A stretch of 64,000 nt of DNA. Origin: a virus. Position 1 is the first letter of the stretch. The number at the start of each line of letters is the position of its first letter. The stretch lies in the IMG/VR virus record IMGVR_UViG_3300044811_000031, positions 23,792-87,791 of that record, one strand, 5' to 3'. A program made the position numbers and the translations under genes. The notes below the pieces were generated by a model that saw only the letters and a program-made list of their open reading frames with translations, was not told the DNA's origin and searched no databases. Shown here in pieces: positions 45,279-52,403 of this stretch.

Positions 45279-45368
45279 CACTGTCTCCTCTGTCCGGCCG
45301 GTAGCGTCCGCTACCGGCCCACCGGGCGATGCGCCCGGCCTCGGCCAGCAGGTCGATCCTCTTCTCTA

Positions 45369-46010
45369 TCATGACCTTCCTCGTCCGGCGGTGGACGTCC
45401 GGGGGTGGGCGTGCCACTTCCAGGTCTTGCGGTCGACGTGTTCGAAGACCGCTCCGGCGTCGAGCATGCGGATCAGGTACGCCTCGTCCTCGCCACGGTA
45501 GCGGCCGTCCGGCAGGGTGAAGCCCTCGGGGAAGCCGTCCACCCGGCGGACCATCTCCGTGCGGACCAGATGGGTCATGGGGATGAAGCTCCCGGCCCGG
45601 CGGAGATGGGCCTCCTGCTCCTTTCCGAAGCGGATCCCCCAGGGCAGCATCAGGTGGCCCTGGACGGTGACGGCCGTGGGGTCCGGTCCGCCGACCATCC
45701 GGGGGACCGGGTAGACCAGGTCCGGCGGCGGGTCGTACCGGCCACGTGGCGTCTCGAACGGCCGCATGCAGACCTTGAGGTGACCCTCAAGAAGCTCGTC
45801 GTCGTCATCGAGCCAGGCGATGACGTCGGTGGTGACGCGCTGCATCGCCCGGTTGCGGCTGGCGGCGGCTCCGGTGCGCTGGCTGTCCCGCTCGACCACG
45901 AGCTGATCGAACGGGCGGACCTGGCTCTTGGCCGACAGCACGGCTCGCTCCAGCTCCCTCTCCCGGCCGGGGATCGTCGGGATGACCACCGCCACCGTGA
46001 GCCTGGTCAT
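45369..46010 (-). CDS. Glycosyltransferase family 2
   Basis: 213 residues from ATG 46010. GT-A signature: LTVAVVIPTIPGRERELERAVLSA, AASRNRAMQRVTTDVIAWLDDDDELL with the DDDD metal site, PMTHLVRTEMVRRVDGFPE and RGEDEAYLIRML as acceptor/base region. First of a block of sugar enzymes; likely transfers a sugar from a nucleotide donor onto a surface or virion target. Confidence 0.85.
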   Translation of the reverse strand: MTRLTVAVVIPTIPGRERELERAVLSAKSQVRPFDQLVVERDSQRTGAAASRNRAMQRVTTDVIAWLDDDDELLEGHLKVCMRPFETPRGRYDPPPDLVYPVPRMVGGPDPTAVTVQGHLMLPWGIRFGKEQEAHLRRAGSFIPMTHLVRTEMVRRVDGFPEGFTLPDGRYRGEDEAYLIRMLDAGAVFEHVDRKTWKWHAHPRTSTAGRGRS

Positions 46011-46165
46011 CGCCACTCCCGGGGGGAGCCGAGGGCCCGGAAGACCATGTTCAGCCCGTCGCGTATGTCCCGGTTGAAGTCGGCAGCCGTGACCACCCGG
46101 CGGACCCGGGCTGCACGCTCGATCTGGTGCGTGGCCTTCTCCACGTTCGGGTATCGGATCTTCAT
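46007..46165 (-). CDS. 52-residue basic helical protein
   Basis: MKIRYPNVEKATHQIERAAR continuing VRRVVTAADFNRDIRDGLNM. Coupled on both sides (TGATG and ATGA). Could be a linker protein; no family recognised. Confidence 0.6.
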   Translation of the reverse strand: MKIRYPNVEKATHQIERAARVRRVVTAADFNRDIRDGLNMVFRALGSPREWR

Positions 46166-46290
46166 CAGAACCACTTCCCCCAGTGCTGGTAGCCACAGCG
46201 GCGGCAGACGGCCGACGCGAACTGGCCACCCTGGATGAACGGGTGCGGGATCAGGATCCAGAAGGTACGGATCAGTGCTCGGTAGATCAT
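46165..46290 (-). CDS. 41-residue microprotein with CRRC motif
   Basis: MIYRALIRTFWILIPHPFIQ then FASAVCRRCGYQHWGKWF. Hydrophobic start and CxxCxxxH end suggest a membrane-associated zinc site. Coupled ATGA/TGATG to neighbours. Confidence 0.55.
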   Translation of the reverse strand: MIYRALIRTFWILIPHPFIQGGQFASAVCRRCGYQHWGKWF

Positions 46291-46439
46291 CGTCTCTCAC
46301 TCCCTGGCGGTGGTGGTGCTGGCAGGGTGAACGGATCCGGCTGCGCCCCGCAGTACTGGCACATCCACCGGTGGCCCTCCGAGAGGAAGTTGTGCCCCGT
46401 CCACACCCCGCACCACCATCGGCCTAGCCTCGACTTCAC
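46287..46439 (-). CDS. 50-residue protein with CxxC motif
   Basis: From GTG 46439, overlapping the GT2 stop (GTGA). WWCGVWTGHNFLSEGHRWMCQYCGAQPDP gives Cys/His residues for a zinc site, then a proline run. Third consecutive tiny metal-binding candidate here. Confidence 0.55.
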   Translation of the reverse strand: MKSRLGRWWCGVWTGHNFLSEGHRWMCQYCGAQPDPFTLPAPPPPGSERR

Positions 46440-47020
46440 CAGCGGTCTCCTCGTCCATTCGTGTTGTCGCCCCAGTGCCAGTACCACGTGCGCCGGTTCA
46501 GGTGGGTGAACTTCGCTCCGGCCCGGAGCAGGGCGTCCCAGGCCCCCCAGTCATCGCAGGGATTCTCCGGCGGACCCTTCGGCTGGAAGCCGCCGACGTC
46601 CTGGAGCAGGGCCGTACGCACCAGCACGGTGACCGGGATGTAGTTTTGGGCCTCCAGAGCCTTCGCGCTGAACTCCTGACCCTCGAACTGCGGGAAGGGA
46701 TCCCAGCCCTCGGGGACGGTGAACCACGGGTAGACGAGGTCGGCCCCGGTGGTCCGCGCGCAGTCCAGCAGGGAGGCGATGTGGTCCGGCCGCCACTGGT
46801 CGTCGGAGTCAAGGAAGGCGGTCCACTGCGTGGTGACCCCGGCCAGCGCCCGGTTGCGGGTCTCGGCAGCACCGGCATGGGTGGTGTCCACGGCGATGCT
46901 GATGGCGTCGACCGGCCGGGTCTGCCAGGCGACCGACTCCATCGCCCGGTCGAAGATCGCGGTTCGCAGCCGGGGCAGGTGCACGGGGATGACGGCGGTC
47001 ACGCCGCCGGTCAGCCTCAT
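46436..47020 (-). CDS. Glycosyltransferase family 2
   Basis: 194 residues from ATG 47020. VTAVIPVHLPRLRTAIFDRAMESV, AETRNRALAGVTTQWTAFLDSDDQW (DSDD metal site), IPVTVLVRTALLQDVGGFQ and CDDWGAWDALLRAGAKF follow the same scheme as the enzyme at 45369, with a conserved C-terminal RRTWYWHW like RKTWKWH there. The two are probably paralogues with different donors or acceptors. Confidence 0.85.
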   Translation of the reverse strand: MRLTGGVTAVIPVHLPRLRTAIFDRAMESVAWQTRPVDAISIAVDTTHAGAAETRNRALAGVTTQWTAFLDSDDQWRPDHIASLLDCARTTGADLVYPWFTVPEGWDPFPQFEGQEFSAKALEAQNYIPVTVLVRTALLQDVGGFQPKGPPENPCDDWGAWDALLRAGAKFTHLNRRTWYWHWGDNTNGRGDRW

Positions 47021-47493
47021 GCGGGGGTGGCCCTCCAGTTCCCCTCGAAGCCCTGGTTGAAGTGCCAGCTGATCTCTTGCCAGAGCTTGATTCCGTAGTC
47101 CGCGTTGGCCGCGAACACGGCCTGCCCCGGCTGGCCGGGCTCCGCCTGCATGAAGTAGTAGAAGCTCTCCCTGCACCAGTAGCTGACGTGCGTCGGGTCG
47201 GCGATGGCGTGCCAGGTCGGCAGCCCGTTCTCGGTGATGATCAGCGGCAGGATCACCTCGAAGACGCCGCCCGGCCGGAGCACCCTGTGTGCCTCGTTGA
47301 AGATGTCGATCCGGCCCTGCCCGGCGGGGATGTGCTCCAGCACGTGGCTTGCCCGGATGTGGTCCACGGTGTCGTCGCCGGTCGGCCAGGGGACCTGCTG
47401 AGCCTCCCGCTGCCAGTCACCGTGGCCGTTGCGGCTGTCCAGGTTGACCCACCCCGGCTGGACGAGGGTTCCCCCGCCGATCTCGATGTTCAT
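47017..47493 (-). CDS. SAM-dependent methyltransferase
   Basis: 158 residues. MNIEIGGGTLVQPGWVNLDS carries motif I, DTVDHIRASHVLEHIPAG the motif following the SAM pocket, and RVLRPGGVFEVILP the LxPGG strand of class I (Methyltransf_11-like) enzymes. It lacks a long N-terminal helix, as in sugar-pathway methyltransferases. Context suggests O- or N-methylation of a sugar. Confidence 0.85.
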   Translation of the reverse strand: MNIEIGGGTLVQPGWVNLDSRNGHGDWQREAQQVPWPTGDDTVDHIRASHVLEHIPAGQGRIDIFNEAHRVLRPGGVFEVILPLIITENGLPTWHAIADPTHVSYWCRESFYYFMQAEPGQPGQAVFAANADYGIKLWQEISWHFNQGFEGNWRATPA

Positions 47494-48215
47494 CAGTGCC
47501 TCGCGCTTCCCTCGTACTTGAGCCACGGGTTGGAGATGTGATCACCGGGCAGGGCCGACGGCCGCAGCTGATACCGCCGCAGGACGTACGGCTGACTGAC
47601 CTGGTCCTGGAAGGTGTGCCGCTGGACCTCGGCCATCCACGCCGCACTGAAGTCGCTCAGGGCGTCCCGGTAGTAGTTGCAGTTGCGAATGATGACGCCG
47701 GTGGCCCACAGCCCCCAGTGCTCGGGCATACCGGCCTCGCGGTACTCGGCCGCCTGGCGGGCCAGATCCTGTCCGGCGTACTTGGGCAGCGTGGCGCTGA
47801 AGGCGGCCTCGTCAAAGAGGCAGTCCCGCCACGGGTGGGCGAACTGCGCCAGGGGCTCCGCGTACTCCCCGGCCTCCGCCAGGAAGCGCGGGGAGGTGAT
47901 GCGGTAGCTGCCGTCGATCCAGGCGGTGAGCAGCGCCCGAGTGTGGGCCCGGGGGTGGAACTTCGGGTACTTGGCGGCCACGTTGCGGTGCAGACCTGGC
48001 TGGGGGTTCTCCACGACCCTCCAGCCTGCCAGGGCCCCGGGCTCGGCCTCGGTCAGCAGAGCCGGGTTGTCGGTGACCAGCACCCAGTCGACCTTCATCT
48101 CGACGTCGTACCCGAAGATCCTCATGACCTGCGGGCAGATGGGCTTCACGGTGTCGTAGCCATCGAAGATCCCGGTGATCACCGCTGCGTCGAACCTGGC
48201 CGGGTCGCCCTTCAC
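47493..48215 (-). CDS. Glycosyltransferase-like protein (DUF616 type)
   Basis: 240 residues from GTG 48215, whose GTGA overlap with the epimerase stop makes it preferable to ATG 48224. VITGIFDGYDTVKPICPQVM, VDWVLVTDNPAL, NVAAKYPKFHPRA, LTAWIDGSYRI (with the D-x-S metal-site analogue) and DQVSQPYVLRRY match the TOD1/MUCI70/DUF616 glycosyltransferase scheme. Part of the sugar cassette. Confidence 0.7.
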   Translation of the reverse strand: MKGDPARFDAAVITGIFDGYDTVKPICPQVMRIFGYDVEMKVDWVLVTDNPALLTEAEPGALAGWRVVENPQPGLHRNVAAKYPKFHPRAHTRALLTAWIDGSYRITSPRFLAEAGEYAEPLAQFAHPWRDCLFDEAAFSATLPKYAGQDLARQAAEYREAGMPEHWGLWATGVIIRNCNYYRDALSDFSAAWMAEVQRHTFQDQVSQPYVLRRYQLRPSALPGDHISNPWLKYEGSARH

Positions 48216-49048
48216 CGGTACCACTCCACAGCGGCCTCGACGCGGTCCCAGTCCAGCTCGGGCTTCCAGTCCAGAAGGTCCCAGCCCTCGCCGGTGGCGG
48301 CGCTCAGCGCGCTCGCCGTCTCGCCCCGGCGCATCGGCAGGTACTCGACACCGGCCTTGCTACCGGTCCATCCCAGGACCCGACGGGCCAGCTCGTTCAC
48401 CGTGACGGGCTGGCCGGTACCGGCGTCGAAGGTCTCGTCGTCCCCTCCCTGAGCGGCAGCCTCGACAAGCATCCGGCCGACGTCATCCGCGTGGACCAGA
48501 TCCACAATCTGCTCGCCGCCTCCCCAGATGGGGATCGGCTGGCCCTCCCAGGCACACCGGGCGAACGTCGGGAGGATCTTCTGCGGGTGGCCGTGACCGT
48601 GGGCCTGGTGAGGGCCGTAGGCGTTGAAGGCCCGGACGTGGCTGACCGGCAGGCCCTTGGACAGGTGCCAGGCCGTGGCCAGCCGGGTGGCGCAGATCTT
48701 GGTCGCGGTGTAGACGGACGGGAACACCGGCGGCATGGTGATGCCGACGTAGCGGACGCCGTGGTTGTGGCACCACTCCAGCACGCGGAGCGTACCGATC
48801 ACGTTGGCGTGCACGGCCTCCTCCGCCGTGTCGAACAGTTCGTCCGTGCCGAGCATCCCGGCCAGGTGGATCACGACGTCCGGGTGGGTCGGGGGCCACA
48901 TGCCGTGCAGGATCAGCTCGTCCAGGTCTCCGAGGACGTCCTGTCCGGCCGCCCGGTCGAAGGACCACGCCGTGTGTCCGGCGCGTACGGCGGCGGCGAT
49001 CGTCGCCCTGCCGATGAAGCCGTTCCCTCCGGTGACTGCGATGCGCAT
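48212..49048 (-). CDS. NAD-dependent epimerase/dehydratase (extended SDR)
   Basis: 278 residues. Rossmann motif TGGNGFIGRAT at the N-terminus, HLAGM, active-site YTATK (SVYTATKICATRLA), then VRAFNAYGPHQ and VDLVHADDVGRML, all in UDP-glucose-4-epimerase-like order. Supplies a modified nucleotide sugar to the adjoining transferases. TGATG coupling with the upstream gene. Confidence 0.9.
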   Translation of the reverse strand: MRIAVTGGNGFIGRATIAAAVRAGHTAWSFDRAAGQDVLGDLDELILHGMWPPTHPDVVIHLAGMLGTDELFDTAEEAVHANVIGTLRVLEWCHNHGVRYVGITMPPVFPSVYTATKICATRLATAWHLSKGLPVSHVRAFNAYGPHQAHGHGHPQKILPTFARCAWEGQPIPIWGGGEQIVDLVHADDVGRMLVEAAAQGGDDETFDAGTGQPVTVNELARRVLGWTGSKAGVEYLPMRRGETASALSAATGEGWDLLDWKPELDWDRVEAAVEWYR

Positions 49049-49707
49049 CAGTGGGGGTATCCGTTCCACTTGGCCAGGAAGAGCTGGCGGTCGACGTGCG
49101 TGCGGGCGGTCAGCTCGGCGGAGGCCGATGTCGTCTCGCCGGGGGAGAGGTGGACCACGGCGCAGCCGGGAACGCACAGTGCCCCGCCCGACAGCCGGGC
49201 GGTGAAGTCGAGGTCGTTGTCCCCGTACCACCACTCGAACTGCTCGTCGGTCTTCAGGCCGGACTCCCCCCGCAGCATGAAGCACCAGCCGGTGATGCGG
49301 GTGGAGACGTCGGCGTTGGGCTGGGTGAGCAGCACCCGCCGGTCATCGAAGGCGTTCGGGTAGGCGAGCACGGCGGTGGTGGCCCGCATCTCGCGGTCCA
49401 GGGTCTCGGTCAGATGAGGGCAGGCGATGATGTCGTCGTTGGTGACCAGGACGTTCCACTGCTCCTGTCCGGCCGCCTTGGCGTAGGCGGCGGCAGCGGC
49501 GATGCCCAGGTTCCACCAGCGCTGGATGTTCTTGGGAGGGTCGGCATCGTCAATCGCGACGATCTTGCCTCCCCCGATGTCGGGGACGGTGAACTCCTCG
49601 CTGGTGCGGACCAGGAACAGCAGATCGACCTGATCGACCAGGCTCTCCAGGCATCCGTCCAGGCACTCCCGGCCGAAGCTCGGGACCACGGCGTAGGTGA
49701 GCGTCAC
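49048..49707 (-). CDS. Glycosyltransferase, GT-A type
   Basis: 219 residues from GTG 49707 (GTGA overlap). LTYAVVPSFGRECLDGCLESLVDQ, WNLGIAAAAAYAKAAGQEQWNVLVTNDDIIA with the NDD metal motif, TGWCFMLRGESGLKTDEQFEWWYGDNDLDFTARL with the acceptor acid. Third GT-A enzyme of the cassette. Confidence 0.8.
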   Translation of the reverse strand: MTLTYAVVPSFGRECLDGCLESLVDQVDLLFLVRTSEEFTVPDIGGGKIVAIDDADPPKNIQRWWNLGIAAAAAYAKAAGQEQWNVLVTNDDIIACPHLTETLDREMRATTAVLAYPNAFDDRRVLLTQPNADVSTRITGWCFMLRGESGLKTDEQFEWWYGDNDLDFTARLSGGALCVPGCAVVHLSPGETTSASAELTARTHVDRQLFLAKWNGYPH

Positions 49708-49955
49708 CGGCCACCGACCTGGGGCCGGAACACGGCGTTCATCTGCTCCTCCAGAGCGTCCAGCCGCCGGGCGATGGACAGCGCCCAGTCGGAGCTGATG
49801 ATGGCTGTCAGCTCCCGGCCACTGCGCAGGCACAGCTCTGCGATGTCCATGGCCGCCTCCCGGTCGTAGACGTTCCCGGAGATGATCCAGCGGTCCCCGT
49901 AGCTCTTGGCGGAGCGGTCCAGCATGGCCTGGCAGTCCTCGCGGCTCAGGGACAT
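49704..49955 (-). CDS. 83-residue helical protein
   Basis: LSREDCQAMLDRSAKSYGDRW, AAMDIAELCLRSGRELTAII, ARRLDALEEQMNAVFRPQ. Overlaps the winged-helix gene upstream by 10 bp. The C-terminal heptads suggest a dimer. Unknown. Confidence 0.6.
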   Translation of the reverse strand: MSLSREDCQAMLDRSAKSYGDRWIISGNVYDREAAMDIAELCLRSGRELTAIISSDWALSIARRLDALEEQMNAVFRPQVGGR

Positions 49956-50194
49956 GGGCTGTCGCTCTCCGCGCTCCACACGGAGCTGCTGTCCTCCTTG
50001 AGGCACCGGCGCACCCGGCCGGAGCGGCGCAGCCGGTCCAGAGTCAGGTACGTCAGGCTCGCGGTGAGGCCCGTCTTCTCGGCGACCTCGTTGCGGGTGA
50101 GAGGGCCCTCCGCTGCGAGCAGGTCGTAGACCCGTTCGTCTCTGTCGATGTTCTCCTGCGGCCGGGGGCGTCCCCGGCGCGGGGTGTCGCTCAT
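49946..50194 (-). CDS. Winged-helix DNA-binding protein
   Basis: 82 residues. RDERVYDLLAAEGPLTRNEVAEKTGLTASLTYLTLDRLRRSGRVRRC is a clear winged HTH (recognition helix SLTYLTLDRLRR) of the MarR/ArsR-like or RecD-HTH type; basic N-terminus (PRRGRPRP). May regulate this operon. Confidence 0.75.
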   Translation of the reverse strand: MSDTPRRGRPRPQENIDRDERVYDLLAAEGPLTRNEVAEKTGLTASLTYLTLDRLRRSGRVRRCLKEDSSSVWSAESDSPCP

Positions 50195-50526
50195 TACTTG
50201 GTCCCTTCGGGCATGCGCGGCTCACGGTGAAGCTCGGCACACGCCAGGCCGTGAATCCCGGCGAGGTGCTTCTCCAGGTCCCCGATCTTGATCACTACCG
50301 CGTGGCACGGGGGGTCGGCCACGGCCGCTGCGAGATCCTCGTCCCAGGAGTACCCGCACCGCAGGCACTCGCGGTGCAGCCGTTCGTTCGTGTCGTAGCC
50401 GACCACCTCGTTGAGACGGCCGTGCGTGCATTCGCCCCACCGCATGTACTCGGTGGTCGCCCCGATCTTCAGGCACTTGGGGCAGAGGGGGTCGTCTCCG
50501 CTGAAGGGCTGGTGCGCGGCTTGCAT
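50194..50526 (-). CDS. Two-zinc-ribbon protein
   Basis: 110 residues from ATG 50526. CPKCLKIG near the N-terminus, CTHGRLN, CLRCGYSW, and PPCHAVVIKIGDLEKHLAGIHGLAC at the end provide several metal ligands. Possibly nucleic-acid binding. TGATG coupling to the winged-helix gene. Confidence 0.65.
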   Translation of the reverse strand: MQAAHQPFSGDDPLCPKCLKIGATTEYMRWGECTHGRLNEVVGYDTNERLHRECLRCGYSWDEDLAAAVADPPCHAVVIKIGDLEKHLAGIHGLACAELHREPRMPEGTK

Positions 50527-50554
50527 GACTTTCCTTTCACCGATTCGCTCAATA

Positions 50555-51109
50555 CTAGAGCGCGCCCAGGGCCAGCTGCTGCTTGAGGTACTCGCGGTGG
50601 AGGTCACCGGGGGTGACGTCACCGTTCCAGCGGCCGTCATCGAAGATGTGCCAGCCCCCGAGTTCGGCCGCACGGTCGGCCAGCTGCGAGCAGATGAGGT
50701 GGCCGCCGTTCTTGATGAAGCCCTGGAGATGCGGCGCCGGGATGTGGAACCGGTGCAGCGCGAGCAGCCCGTAGTCGAGGAAGCTGTACGGCGTGCCGAC
50801 CAGGGAGTGCGCGGCCTCCGCCACGGCTGCCCGGTACTGCTCGGGGCAGCGGAGGTAGACCACGTCGGTGTGCCAGTCGGGGACCTCCTGCGCCCCACCG
50901 GGCATGGCCTCCACGATCAGGCCGTAGCCGGTGACGACGTCGACATGCGCGTATTTCTTGAAGCCGTCTCCGTTGGCCCACTGGAGAGCGCGGATGATCC
51001 GCCCTCCGAAGCCGCTGATCGTCGTGATGCCGATGTCGCCGGGCTGCGGCTGGTAGGCGGCGGCGCGGGCTCCGGCGGTCTCCCACCGGGTGTGCTGGCT
51101 GTCGGGCAT
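50555..51109 (-). CDS. Permuted NlpC/P60 (YiiX-like) cysteine hydrolase
   Basis: 184 residues from ATG 51109. PGDIGITTISGFGGRIIRALQWANG, KYAHVDVVTGYGLIVEAMPGGAQEV (probable catalytic His in YAHVDVV) and HLICSQLADRAAEL (probable Cys in LICSQL), the permuted order of LRAT/YiiX papain-like enzymes. No signal peptide. Substrate unknown; could cut cell-wall peptide or lipid amide bonds. Confidence 0.7.
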   Translation of the reverse strand: MPDSQHTRWETAGARAAAYQPQPGDIGITTISGFGGRIIRALQWANGDGFKKYAHVDVVTGYGLIVEAMPGGAQEVPDWHTDVVYLRCPEQYRAAVAEAAHSLVGTPYSFLDYGLLALHRFHIPAPHLQGFIKNGGHLICSQLADRAAELGGWHIFDDGRWNGDVTPGDLHREYLKQQLALGAL

Positions 51110-51140
51110 GTACGCTCCATGGTTGGTGTGGTCATGAGAC

Positions 51141-51184
51141 GGGCCCGCAGGCGAGGGGTGGGGAGACACCTCGCTTGCGGGCCC
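51141..51184 (-). terminator. 16-bp hairpin between GH16-like and NlpC/P60-like genes
   Basis: GGGCCCGCAGGCGAGG / CCTCGCTTGCGGGCCC with one G.U pair and a 12-nt loop. It is preceded leftwards by the AT-rich motif, the reverse of the order at copies 1-3, so it lies in the 5' leader of the hydrolase gene. Confidence 0.7.
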
Positions 51185-51206
51185 TGCCGGGTAATTACCT
51201 CCACCC

Positions 51207-51221
51207 GATTTTATTAAACCA
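51207..51221 (-). promoter_or_regulatory. AT-rich 15-bp motif, copy 4 of 4
   Basis: GATTTTATTAAACCA, just after the stop of the GH16-like gene and about 100 bp before the hydrolase start. Confidence 0.55.
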
Positions 51222-51227
51222 CCCTCG

Positions 51228-52166
51228 TCAAGGGGTGTAGCGGTAGCACGTGAGCCAGGTCGTGTCGATCTGGACCGACGAGCCCTTGGCCGCGTAGCTC
51301 CCGGCGAGGGCGGACTCGTTCTGGAGGATCCAGTCGGCCGCGTCGGGGAAGTCGGCATTCACCGTCTTGACGAGCTTGCCGTCCAGGTAGAAGCGGATGT
51401 GGCCCGGGACGATCTCGGTCGAGTAGGTGTGCCAGCTCGTCCACGCGCTGTTGGGGGCTACGTCCGCCTTGGACTCGTTGAACTCGTGGGTGAACATGCT
51501 CACGGGGTCATGGTCGAAGTTGCCTCCGGCCTCGGGGTAGTCGACCTCGTTCGGGGTGTAGCGCAGGTGGGCCATCTTGAAGCCGGGCGTGCGGGTGCGG
51601 ACGACGAGACGCTCGGTGAACTTGCCGTAGCGCAGGCCCATGCACTTGACCGGCACCAGGGCGGCCACGTGATTGGACCCACCGGCGGCAGGACGATACA
51701 TCTTGACGTGGAGCTGGCCGTCGGTACCGGAGGGACTGATCCAGGTGGTGTCGTCGGGCCGGTAGTGGCCTCCGAGGGTACGGCCGCCGTTGCCGTCGTT
51801 GCCGGAGGTCGCGGTGTCGTCCCATCCGGACGGGTAGGCGCCGATGCTGCGGTAGATGCTCCCGGTGCCGGTGCCGTACTGCTTGAGCCCGGAGCACTTG
51901 AAGTCACCCTCCCCAGCGCATCCGCTGAAGCTCCCCTTGGCTGCGTGCTGCCCGTTGAAGGTGTCCCGGAGGAGGAGCTTGAAGGCGCCGCAGTTGCCGA
52001 CCGGGGCAGCGTTGCTGGTGACGTGGCACGCGTCCTGGCTTGGGGTGACGGCTGCTCCGGCCCGAGGTGCAGGCCCCAGAAAGAGGGAGGCGAGGCCCAT
52101 GAGCATCACCCCAGCCAGGATCATCCAGGGACGAACGAAGTTCCGCCGGGCGTGGGCTCCGGACAT
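51228..52166 (-). CDS. Secreted GH16-like glycoside hydrolase
   Basis: 312 residues. Signal peptide: basic start (RRNFVRPW), hydrophobic core (MILAGVMLMGLASLFL), AGA-type cleavage region. The catalytic motif NEVDYPEAGG corresponds to ExDxxE of GH16 endoglucanases; around it lie LLLRDTFNG, MAHLRYTPNEVDYPE, SWHTYSTEIVPGHIRFYLDG and a beta-jelly-roll composition. Several cysteine pairs suit export. Would act outside the cell on beta-glucan or capsule. Unusual cargo for a phage; may be for lysogenic/late host-surface modification. Confidence 0.8.
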   Translation of the reverse strand: MSGAHARRNFVRPWMILAGVMLMGLASLFLGPAPRAGAAVTPSQDACHVTSNAAPVGNCGAFKLLLRDTFNGQHAAKGSFSGCAGEGDFKCSGLKQYGTGTGSIYRSIGAYPSGWDDTATSGNDGNGGRTLGGHYRPDDTTWISPSGTDGQLHVKMYRPAAGGSNHVAALVPVKCMGLRYGKFTERLVVRTRTPGFKMAHLRYTPNEVDYPEAGGNFDHDPVSMFTHEFNESKADVAPNSAWTSWHTYSTEIVPGHIRFYLDGKLVKTVNADFPDAADWILQNESALAGSYAAKGSSVQIDTTWLTCYRYTP

Positions 52167-52199
52167 GACGGGTCTCCTTTGGTCGCTCCGGACAGCGTA

Positions 52200-52230
52200 G
52201 AGCCCGGCTCCCCCGTGGAGAGCCGGGCTC
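52200..52230. terminator. Terminator downstream of the 52244 gene
   Basis: GAGCCCGGCTC / GAGCCGGGCTC, an 11-bp perfect stem with a 9-nt loop, between a small membrane-protein gene and the GH16-like gene. Confidence 0.75.
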
Positions 52231-52243
52231 GGGTACGGTCCGG

Positions 52244-52396
52244 TCAGCTCGTCCAGATGGTGGCCAGGTAGGCGACCAGTGCGGACAGGATCAGCCAGGC
52301 GGCCACGGTCTCGAACGTGTGGCTCCAGCCCCGGTCGACCGGTCGGGGCTCCTTGGTCTCGGCCGTCTTCAGGTTGGTGACCTTGTCGATGTCCAT
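52244..52396 (-). CDS. 50-residue single-span membrane protein
   Basis: MDIDKVTNLKTAETKEPRPV then WSHTFETVAAWLILSALVAYLATIW. Ribosome site GAGGAGAGC. Soluble N-terminus plus one C-terminal helix. Unknown. Confidence 0.6.
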   Translation of the reverse strand: MDIDKVTNLKTAETKEPRPVDRGWSHTFETVAAWLILSALVAYLATIWTS

Positions 52397-52403
52397 GCTC
52401 TCC

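Larger units (their letters stand above)
43860..45300. repeat. GGACA/TGTCC word array across the transfer module
   Basis: By eye about 50 occurrences of GGACA or TGTCC (mostly as CGGACA/TGTCCG) in some 1.4 kb, in both orientations, inside genes and in spacers; neighbouring kilobases show only a few. Peaks at 43970-44310 and 44760-45010. Resembles a dispersed recognition word (TRS/KOPS-like) for the adjacent translocase. Confidence 0.7.
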
